From Bacteroidota bacterium (lineage in GTDB: Bacteria; Bacteroidota; Ignavibacteria; Ignavibacteriales; Ignavibacteriaceae), in contig JAKAJV010000117.1 of assembly GCA_021813585.1 (NCBI GenBank), positions 1 to 64,000 of the forward strand: a stretch of 64,000 bases of DNA, written 5' to 3'. Shown piece by piece: positions 35,139 through 43,122 of the stretch; within the stretch, counting starts at the first letter, position 1; every line of letters begins with the position of its first letter. The notes below the pieces were generated by a model that was not told where the DNA came from, did no database searches, and saw only the letters and a program-made list of their open reading frames with translations. The position numbers and the translations under genes were made by a program.

Positions 35139-38100
35139 ATGAAAAGAATTACAGATCCGATTCTTTTTAGTTTGTTCTTTTTCTTTACTTGGATAAATTT
35201 ACTCCATGCACAGAATCTCAAACAGGATTTTGAAGGCTATAATATCGGAGATTCTTTGTCTACCATTGGCTGGAGTGCATCCGATATCCAAGCAAAGATT
35301 GCCGCTGATCCGGTTACAAGCGGGAATAAGGTTCTGAAAAATACAGTTCACAATTATAATGCGGCTCCCGTTATCAAGTTTGTTCTGCCTGCCGGTAAAA
35401 CCCTGGCAGATTATAAATCCTTTTCTTTTAAAGGCTATTTTGCCCAAGGAGATGTAGGCTATAAGAGCATTGTAGTTGAAGCTTACCAAACAAAGCCAAC
35501 TGCTCAGTTTGGTAATAATGCAAATGCTAAAATAGGCACATGGGCCCGTAACCAAATGGGTTCCACCGGCTGGGAAAATATCACTGTCGATATTACAAAT
35601 AGTTCCGGCTTTAAAGATACCGTGTATCTTGCCTTTGGAATAAATTGTGCCGGTACAGGGAATGTAGGCGGTACAGGTGTTACTACAATCTGGTATGCCG
35701 ATAGCATAACACTTGTAGCTAAGCCAGCAGTAGTAACAGACACAACCCTGGTTTCCCAATGGGGCATTGCATCTTACCATGGCAGCGGATTTCATCTGAA
35801 AGTAAGTACTGCAGGAGACAGTGCAAACCTATATGGCACTAACCTTAGCGGTTGGGAAAGTGTACGTGGCGCTTTTTCCAGTCCCATTGTTGGCAATACC
35901 GGTGCAAACGGGGCTATTGTTGTTTCCGGTAAAATTACTTTTGTAGGTGAAGGCCCGGATACGTGGAGCGCCCTAAGGTATGGAGTTTATAATAATTTGG
36001 TTCCGGGAACTCTTCAATATGCAGGAACCGATTCGGTAATCTGGGCAGGGATGGGCAACAACTCCTATGGCTATTCGTTTATGCCTCAGAGCGGCGTAAC
36101 CTATGTCGGTAATATTCCAAGTGGTTTCAATGCATCGCAGGGCATAGCACTAAACGGAAGCTGGCTAAGCTCATACGCGGGTGTTGGCTTTGGCGGGCTA
36201 ATTCAGCAGGCTCCTGCTCGGGCTGTTATGGATGCAGGGACATATGATTTTGCATTTTCGTTTCATCAGCTTTCCGATGGCACCAAGAGAGTTAATTTCT
36301 ATTTGATCAAAGAAGGAACTCCCACAACTTACTGGTATGGCGGCAGCTATATCCTTCAAGATACTGCCTCGATGATGAGAACAGATACGTTGAATGCCGT
36401 TTGCTTTGGAGTTGAAAAGCTTCCGAACATGACAAGCATGATTGTATCTAACGTACATGTTTCTTTAGGCGCCGATATTACCGTACCGGTAGCTCCCTTC
36501 CAGGCATTCTATGTTGATCAATGGGGCTCATTCGGCGGTAGAACCGGCGGCTGGCATTTTGTTGTAGACCCGGATACGCTTATCGGTAATGCAGGTGTTG
36601 CAGGCAGTAAGGTTCCTACCGGCAGCTGGGCAACAATCCGGGGGGGCTTTACTTACCCTGTTACCGCAACTCTATCGAAAGCACTAATTGTTACGGGGTC
36701 TATTACATTCACCGGCTCAGGCCCTATAACCTGGAGCGGTCTGCGTTATGGCCTCTTTAGAAACGATAGTGCCGGTACGGTAAAATATGCTTTAACCGAT
36801 TCATCGCAATGGACCGGCAAAGACGGCTTCTCATATGGCTATATGTTTACTCCTCATAGCGGAACGAACGATCAAACAAGCTGGGGTGTGGGAGGAGTAT
36901 CAACTCAAGGAGTATGCAACGGAGGTACCTGGCTGTCTACTTACGGCGCTACTTTCCCGTTGGGTCAGCCGGTAGATCAAGCGCCTGCGCGGGCAAATTT
37001 TGATGCGGGCACTTATGACTTTATGATTTCAGTGCAGCCCCAGGCAGACGGCAGTAATCAAGTATCTGCATACATGGTTAAGGAAGGCAATCCGGTTACA
37101 TACTGGTACGGCGGCACATTTAAAGATACATCGCATGTATCGGCAACGTTTAACGGAATAGTGTTTGGGTTGGATCCGAACTACGATCAAACCAACAGCC
37201 CGATAAGCGCAATGACGCTGACAAATGTTAAAGTGGATTTAGGAACGCCTCCGCCGATTCCGCCGGCGCCGTTCCAGGCATTTTATGTAGATCAATGGGG
37301 AATGGTAGGCAACAGAACAGGCGGCTGGCATTTTGTTGTAGACCCGGATACGCTTATCGGTAATGCAGGTATTGCCGGCAGTAAGGTTCCTACCGGCAAC
37401 TGGGCTACAATCCGCGGCGGATTTTCAGTGCCTGTTACGGCTACACAATCAAAGGCAATAATTGTAACCGGGTCTATAGAATTTGTAGGCTCAGGCCCCG
37501 TAACCTGGAGCGGACTGCGTTATGGATTGTTCAGGCATGACAGTGTAGGAACAGTACAGTATGCAAAAACGGACTCAGCCCGCTGGGGAACAATAAGCTC
37601 AGGTGCATTTACATGGGGTAAGGAAAATTACGCATACGGCTACATGTTTACACCTCATAGCGGAACGAACGATCAAACAAGCTGGGGTGTGGGAGGAGTA
37701 TCGACTCAAGGAGTATGCAACGGAGGTACCTGGCTGTCTACTTACGGCGCTACTTTCCCGTTGGGTCAGCCGGTAGATCAAGCGCCTGCACGGGCAAATT
37801 TTGATGCGGGGAAATACGACTTTATGATTGCTGTTCAGCCGATGGCAGACGGCAGTAATCAAGTATCTGCATACATGGTTAAGGAAGGCAATCCGGTTAC
37901 ATACTGGTACGGCGGCACATTTAAAGATACATCGCATGTAAGTACGACATTTAACGGAATAGTGTTTGGATTGGATCCGAACTACGATCAAACCAACAGC
38001 CCGATAAGCGCAATGACGCTGACAAATGTAAAAGTAGATTTAGGAACGCCTCCGCCAATTCCGCCGGCGCCTTGGGAGAATTATTATATAAGCGATTGGG

Positions 38101-39125
38101 GATTTTACCAGGGCCAGATGGGTGGCTGGCTGTTTACTCCCGATATTGTAGGTAATGCTTCGATGTCGGGCACAAATCCAAACACAGGCTGGGCAATGCT
38201 GCGCGGAGGTTTTGCAAGTGCTACCTCACCTCGCAACGGCGTAGATTCGGCTCTTGTAATTAACGGAGATCTTGAGCTTGACGGCGGCGGCTTCCAAAGC
38301 GCCGGAAGCTTAAGGTTCGGCTTGTTCTACAACGATAACCCGGGTAAGGTAAAAGTAATTTCGGATACGATTAGCGGAGTCGTTTACGATTCAACACAGT
38401 GGACAGGCTCTAACGCGCATGAATCCGGATACCTGTTTATACCGACGAGCGGCTCTAATAATCCTATAAACTGGGGCTCTACACCTGGAATTTGGGGAAG
38501 CGTATTAAACGGAGCTTGGGACAGCACCAACACAGGTTACGTTCTTGGGAGTAATCTTCAGACTCCGGCTAATGCAGCAGGAACAGCTGGTATGTACAGC
38601 TTTAGTATATCGGTTGCACCTGCGGGAAGTGGCACACAGATAATAGCCTATCAGCTTAAAAAGTCGGATAACAGCTATATGATTCAAGGTATCGCAACAG
38701 ATAGCCACAGTCCGCTGCCGACTACCAAGTTCAATGGTATAGTCTTTGGGCTTGGCACCGGCAATACGACTACTGCGTTGAAGCTGACAAATGTTCAGGT
38801 TACTTTAGGCAAGCCGCTTGTTATTACCGGTATAGAGCAGAATGGTGACGGCTTAATACCTACCAGGTATGAGCTGAGCCAGAACTATCCGAATCCTTTT
38901 AACCCGTCAACAACGATAAATTTTGCTTTACCTAAGAGCGGTAGTGTAACATTAAAAGTATATGATATTTTGGGTAGATTGGTAACAACGCTAATAAGCA
39001 GTGATATGAAAGCAGGTTACCATAATATTAACTTTAATGCAACAAATCTGGCTTCTGGCGTTTATTTCTACGAGCTGAAAGCAGGAGACTTTGTAAGCGT
39101 TAAAAAATTAATGCTGCTCAAATAG
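35139..39125 (+). CDS. Secreted protein with an N-terminal carbohydrate-binding-like domain, four tandem ~260-aa repeats and a T9SS sorting domain
   Basis: SD aggaggc at 35129-35135 and ATG at 35139; repeats at about 35740-36490, 36498-37260, 37272-38060 and 38070-38820; LSQNYPNPFNPSTTINFALP. Confidence 0.8.
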   Translation: MKRITDPILFSLFFFFTWINLLHAQNLKQDFEGYNIGDSLSTIGWSASDIQAKIAADPVTSGNKVLKNTVHNYNAAPVIKFVLPAGKTLADYKSFSFKGYFAQGDVGYKSIVVEAYQTKPTAQFGNNANAKIGTWARNQMGSTGWENITVDITNSSGFKDTVYLAFGINCAGTGNVGGTGVTTIWYADSITLVAKPAVVTDTTLVSQWGIASYHGSGFHLKVSTAGDSANLYGTNLSGWESVRGAFSSPIVGNTGANGAIVVSGKITFVGEGPDTWSALRYGVYNNLVPGTLQYAGTDSVIWAGMGNNSYGYSFMPQSGVTYVGNIPSGFNASQGIALNGSWLSSYAGVGFGGLIQQAPARAVMDAGTYDFAFSFHQLSDGTKRVNFYLIKEGTPTTYWYGGSYILQDTASMMRTDTLNAVCFGVEKLPNMTSMIVSNVHVSLGADITVPVAPFQAFYVDQWGSFGGRTGGWHFVVDPDTLIGNAGVAGSKVPTGSWATIRGGFTYPVTATLSKALIVTGSITFTGSGPITWSGLRYGLFRNDSAGTVKYALTDSSQWTGKDGFSYGYMFTPHSGTNDQTSWGVGGVSTQGVCNGGTWLSTYGATFPLGQPVDQAPARANFDAGTYDFMISVQPQADGSNQVSAYMVKEGNPVTYWYGGTFKDTSHVSATFNGIVFGLDPNYDQTNSPISAMTLTNVKVDLGTPPPIPPAPFQAFYVDQWGMVGNRTGGWHFVVDPDTLIGNAGIAGSKVPTGNWATIRGGFSVPVTATQSKAIIVTGSIEFVGSGPVTWSGLRYGLFRHDSVGTVQYAKTDSARWGTISSGAFTWGKENYAYGYMFTPHSGTNDQTSWGVGGVSTQGVCNGGTWLSTYGATFPLGQPVDQAPARANFDAGKYDFMIAVQPMADGSNQVSAYMVKEGNPVTYWYGGTFKDTSHVSTTFNGIVFGLDPNYDQTNSPISAMTLTNVKVDLGTPPPIPPAPWENYYISDWGFYQGQMGGWLFTPDIVGNASMSGTNPNTGWAMLRGGFASATSPRNGVDSALVINGDLELDGGGFQSAGSLRFGLFYNDNPGKVKVISDTISGVVYDSTQWTGSNAHESGYLFIPTSGSNNPINWGSTPGIWGSVLNGAWDSTNTGYVLGSNLQTPANAAGTAGMYSFSISVAPAGSGTQIIAYQLKKSDNSYMIQGIATDSHSPLPTTKFNGIVFGLGTGNTTTALKLTNVQVTLGKPLVITGIEQNGDGLIPTRYELSQNYPNPFNPSTTINFALPKSGSVTLKVYDILGRLVTTLISSDMKAGYHNINFNATNLASGVYFYELKAGDFVSVKKLMLLK

Positions 39126-39147
39126 TTAGTTGTTCTTTTAAGAATTT

Positions 39148-39201
39148 AAAACAGCCCCTAAATAACCTGGTTTTACCAGGCTAAATTGGGGCTGTTTTTT
39201 T
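39148..39201 (+). terminator. Rho-independent terminator AAAACAGCCCC...GGGGCTGTTTTTTT with nested CCTGGT/ACCAGG hairpin
   Basis: Perfect outer inverted repeat followed by T-run, just after the stop at 39125. Confidence 0.88.
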
Positions 39202-39243
39202 AACTAGTTTTTATTGAGCCAATTTTTATTTATTATTCAAAAA

Positions 39244-41115
39244 ATGATAAGAATAAATTTTAGATTTCCCGTCATCTTAACGGCAGTGCTATTGCTGATT
39301 ACTCATTTAGTAACTGCTCAAACATTCGCAATTAAAGGCAGAGTGTCAACATCAGCATCGCCGGTAAGATATGCCGGTGTAACCTTTCTTGATAACAGCG
39401 ATACAACATTAAAGTTCGGTTGTCTCACCGATTCTTCCGGGAACTATGCACTTAATTTAATAACTGCGGTTCAGCCTCAAAGCCAGCTGCCTACAAAATT
39501 TAAATTGGATCAGAATTATCCCAACCCGTTTTCATCCTCCACTACAATACCATATAAACTTGTAAATCGATCTACTGTTCGGGTAACCATATACGATATT
39601 CTCGGAAGAGTAGTTAGAAAATTTTCCGTAGGCTCTCAAGCAGCAGGCATCCACAGCATACTTTGGGATGGTAAAAATACATTTGGAGAAACCGCAGCAG
39701 GCGGAGTCTATTTTTACCGTCTTCAAGCAGGAGGCGAAGACCAAGTTAAGAAAATGGTTTTTGATCAAGGGGTAAAATATATTAGCGGTCCTTCAACACA
39801 ATCGTTTACCTTCCGGACTTTGAATGCCGCGACTCCAAATAAATTAATTCAATCAGGAATTTATACTGTTCAGATAGTTAATAACGACAGCACATCTCCG
39901 GCTGTAATTCCGCAGCAGGTTGATAACGTAGTAATTCAGAGTGATACTACTTTGAATTTTGAAGTAAACAGTACTAACCGGGTTACCGTTTATTTGGACA
40001 GCACACAACAGATAATAAGAGGTTTCGGCGCTGCAAACATACTGCCCTGGCGGCCGGATATGACCACCGCCGAAGTGAATACCGCATTTGGAAACGGACC
40101 TGGGCAGCTCGGGTTTACAATACTTCGCTTAAGGATTCCTTATACCGGCAATACGAGTGATTTTAACGCTAATATCCGAACGGCTAAATTAGCAGAATCG
40201 CTCGGTGCGATTGTGTTTGCTACGCCGTGGACTCCTCCGCCTTCAATGAAGAGCAATAATAATATTGTAGGCGGCTCGCTTAATGATGCATCTTATGCGG
40301 CGTATGCAGCCTATTTAAAATCGTTCGCCGATTATATGGCAAGCAACGGGGCTCCTTTGTATGCAGTGTCTATTCAAAACGAGCCGGATGCTAATGTAAA
40401 CTACGAATCGTGCTATTGGAATGCAGACCAGTTCCTTAGCTTCTGCAAGAATAACGCAGCGTCCATCGGCACAAGAATAATGATGCCCGAATCTCAAAAT
40501 TTCGTTCACGCATTATCTGATCCCACTCTCGAAGATTCTGCTGCAGCTTCACATGTTTCAATTATAGCAGGGCACATTTACGGCGGCGGGCTTGTACCGT
40601 ATCCGCTGGCTGCTGCAAAAGGTAAAGACCTTTGGATGACTGAACACCTTGATCTGGATACTACCTGGACAGGCAGCTTTGGTACGGGCATGGAGATAAA
40701 CAATTGTTTGAATGCCGGCATGAACGCGTACGTGTGGTGGTATATTGTAAGATTTTACGGACCGATTGGCGAGAACGGAAATGTTACCAAGCGCGGTTAT
40801 GTTATGGCACAGTATTCAAAGTTCGTTCGCCCGGGCTATTATAAAATTAAATGCAGCCCCACGCCGCAAAGATATGTTTACCTTACTTCGTATAAAGATC
40901 CGTCGTCATCAAAAGTAGTAATAGTAGCTTTAAATACCGGTTCATCTCCGGTTTATCAAACCTTTTCAATTGAAAACGGAGCCGTGACTTCTTTTACTCC
41001 TTACACTACATCGGCAAGCAAGAACTGTGAAGAAGGAAATAGCATTACTGCGGCCGGCGGAAGCTTTACAGCCGTTCTGCAGCCGTCTAGTATAACAACT
41101 TTCGTCTCAAATTAA
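39244..41115 (+). CDS. GH30 (subfamily 8-like) glucuronoxylanase with N-terminal regulatory-like and internal T9SS-sorting-like domains
   Basis: GFGAANILPWRPDM..., ATPWTPPPSMKSNN, VSIQNEPDANVNYESCYW, LWMTEHLD, VWWYIVRFYGPIGENGNVTKRGYVMAQYSKFVRPGYYKI. Confidence 0.87.
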   Translation: MIRINFRFPVILTAVLLLITHLVTAQTFAIKGRVSTSASPVRYAGVTFLDNSDTTLKFGCLTDSSGNYALNLITAVQPQSQLPTKFKLDQNYPNPFSSSTTIPYKLVNRSTVRVTIYDILGRVVRKFSVGSQAAGIHSILWDGKNTFGETAAGGVYFYRLQAGGEDQVKKMVFDQGVKYISGPSTQSFTFRTLNAATPNKLIQSGIYTVQIVNNDSTSPAVIPQQVDNVVIQSDTTLNFEVNSTNRVTVYLDSTQQIIRGFGAANILPWRPDMTTAEVNTAFGNGPGQLGFTILRLRIPYTGNTSDFNANIRTAKLAESLGAIVFATPWTPPPSMKSNNNIVGGSLNDASYAAYAAYLKSFADYMASNGAPLYAVSIQNEPDANVNYESCYWNADQFLSFCKNNAASIGTRIMMPESQNFVHALSDPTLEDSAAASHVSIIAGHIYGGGLVPYPLAAAKGKDLWMTEHLDLDTTWTGSFGTGMEINNCLNAGMNAYVWWYIVRFYGPIGENGNVTKRGYVMAQYSKFVRPGYYKIKCSPTPQRYVYLTSYKDPSSSKVVIVALNTGSSPVYQTFSIENGAVTSFTPYTTSASKNCEEGNSITAAGGSFTAVLQPSSITTFVSN

Positions 41116-41145
41116 AGTTTAAATTATCTAATTTCGGATAGCAAG

Positions 41146-41286
41146 ATGAGTAAGCTTAATGCAAGCAGGAATGAAGACGCGCTCGAAATAAATGTTCCGG
41201 CAAAAGCTCCAGATTCGATTAACTGCGTTGTTGTCCTTGATATTAAAGGAAAGCCCGATGTATACAATGCACCGGATACGGACTGA
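41146..41286 (+). pseudogene. C-terminal relic resembling GH29 alpha-L-fucosidase
   Basis: MSKLNASRNEDALEINVPAKAPDSINCVVVLDIKGKPDVYNAPDTD*: 'PAKAPDxIxxVVVLxIKGKPxV' resembles GH29 C-termini; no catalytic domain upstream. Confidence 0.45.
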
Positions 41287-41433
41287 AGCTTATATACAGC
41301 GGCAAGGGCATTCCGAAACAGGAAATCCCGGCCCCGCTTCTGTATTCCGGGGAAAAAATTTAACCGGGAGGAAGATGATAAATAATTCCGTCCCGGATTA
41401 TTGGCTTTAACATCAACTATCGTAATAAATCTT

Positions 41434-43119
41434 ATGTTTCAATTGAATCAATATAAATCGAAGTCGGGTGCCGTAAGAATTTTTCTTCTGCTTGTCCTTT
41501 CATCATTTTGCCTTAACGCTCAAACAAAAGTCTCTCCGGGTGAGAATGATATTCCTCATCTTAAAAGGCAGGGAACTGCAATGCAGCTCATCGTAAAAGG
41601 CAAGCCCTTCCTTATGCTTGCAGGCGAGACGGGCAATTCGAGCGCTTCCGATCTGAATTACATGGATGCAATTTGGCCTAAGATTGTTAAAATGCATTTA
41701 AATACTCTGGTGGTGCCCGTGTACTGGGAGCTTATCGAACCGAAAGAGGGGGAGTTTAATTTTACTCTGGTAGACGGCATAATAACCGCGGCGAGGCAAA
41801 ATAATATTAAGCTGGTATTTCTTTGGTTCGGCACGTGGAAGAACAGCATGTCGTGTTACGCTCCGCTATGGATAAAGACGGATGAGAAGAGATTTCCGAG
41901 AGCGCGGGAAAGAAACGGAAGAGCCGAAGAGATACTTACTGCATTCAGCAAAACAAACCGCAATGCAGATGCGCGCGCTTTTTCAGCGTTGATGAAACAC
42001 GTTCGTGAATTTGATGGACAAGATCAGACAGTTGTAATGGTTCAAGTGGAAAATGAAATAGGGATGATTCCCGATGCCAGGGATTATTGTAAAAGCGCAG
42101 ACGAAGCATTCAACAACGCAGTGCCGGAGGAATTTATTAATTACCTGAAAGAAAATAAAGACAGGCTGAATCCTCATCTTTACGATATGTGGAAGACAAA
42201 CGGATTTAAGACAAAGGGCAATTGGGAAGAAATCTTTGGCAAGAGCATAGCTGCCGACGAAATTTTTATGGCATGGAATTTTGCCAGGTACACAAACTAT
42301 GTGGCCGAAGCAGGCAAGAAAGAATATCCTTTGCCGATGTATGTTAATGCGGCGCTTATTCGTCCGGGCTACAAACCGGGGCAGTATCCTAGCGGCGGTC
42401 CTTTGCCTCATCTTATGGATGTTTGGAAAGCAGCGGCTCCTGCGATCAATTTCCTTGCGCCCGATGTTTATTTCCAAAACTTTGCCGAATGGGTTTCAAA
42501 ATATGACGTCCCGGCCGGAAAGCCGGGACAAATGTTCAACCAGTTTTTTATACCGGAAGTAGGGAATAATCAAAGTGTGGTTAATGCTTATTATGCCTTT
42601 GCACAGCATAATATAATGGGCTATAGTCCGTTCTCAATTGAATCTCTGCCAGATCCGGCAGACAACCAGGTATCAAAAGGATATGATGTGCTGGCGCAGC
42701 TAACTCCGCTTATCCTTTCCAATCAGGGCAAAGGCACGATGGCAGGGGTAATGCTGGACAGTGCAAGTCAAACTTCAAAAATAAAACTAGGAGATTACGT
42801 ATTCATTGTCCATCACGAATACAGCTGGCCGTACGCGCCTAAAGCCGAAGGTGTAAATCCAAGATACGGAGGAATGATAATTATGGTATCGCCGGATGAG
42901 TTTTTCGTTGCCGGAAGAGGAATGGTCATAACATTCGAGACGGCTTCAAATGACGGTTCAGTTGCCGGAATAGGAAGTATTGATGAAGGCAAATTTGTCG
43001 ACGGCAAATGGGTCCCCGGGCTTAGGATGAACGGCGACCAGAGCCATCAAGGCAGGCACCTGGATTTGCCGGGAAATACTTTCAGCATCCAGAAAATAAG
43101 GTTGTATAGGTACAAGTGA
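41434..43119 (+). CDS. GH35-like/DUF5597-type beta-galactosidase-family protein
   Basis: WPKIVKMHLNTLVVPVYWELIEPKEGEFNFTLVDGIITAARQNNIKLVFLWFGTWKN; VQVENEIG; FFIPEVGN; ATG at 41434 before signal peptide. Confidence 0.8.
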   Translation: MFQLNQYKSKSGAVRIFLLLVLSSFCLNAQTKVSPGENDIPHLKRQGTAMQLIVKGKPFLMLAGETGNSSASDLNYMDAIWPKIVKMHLNTLVVPVYWELIEPKEGEFNFTLVDGIITAARQNNIKLVFLWFGTWKNSMSCYAPLWIKTDEKRFPRARERNGRAEEILTAFSKTNRNADARAFSALMKHVREFDGQDQTVVMVQVENEIGMIPDARDYCKSADEAFNNAVPEEFINYLKENKDRLNPHLYDMWKTNGFKTKGNWEEIFGKSIAADEIFMAWNFARYTNYVAEAGKKEYPLPMYVNAALIRPGYKPGQYPSGGPLPHLMDVWKAAAPAINFLAPDVYFQNFAEWVSKYDVPAGKPGQMFNQFFIPEVGNNQSVVNAYYAFAQHNIMGYSPFSIESLPDPADNQVSKGYDVLAQLTPLILSNQGKGTMAGVMLDSASQTSKIKLGDYVFIVHHEYSWPYAPKAEGVNPRYGGMIIMVSPDEFFVAGRGMVITFETASNDGSVAGIGSIDEGKFVDGKWVPGLRMNGDQSHQGRHLDLPGNTFSIQKIRLYRYK

Positions 43120-43122
43120 ATA

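Noticed and set aside
35390-35415. LPAGK peptide (CTGCCTGCCGGTAAA) in the repeat protein
   Set aside because: No convincing stem-loop partner and no conserved flank to show an insertion
35199-35795. 198-aa minus-strand ORF antisense to the repeat protein
   Set aside because: Lies wholly inside the strongly supported 35139-39125 CDS; Cys-rich shadow composition and no recognisable motif
41192-41410. 72-aa ORF downstream of GH30
   Set aside because: Out of frame with the GH29-like relic it overlaps; no signal of its own
41983-42477. 164-aa minus-strand ORF
   Set aside because: Shadow ORF antisense to the GH35-like CDS
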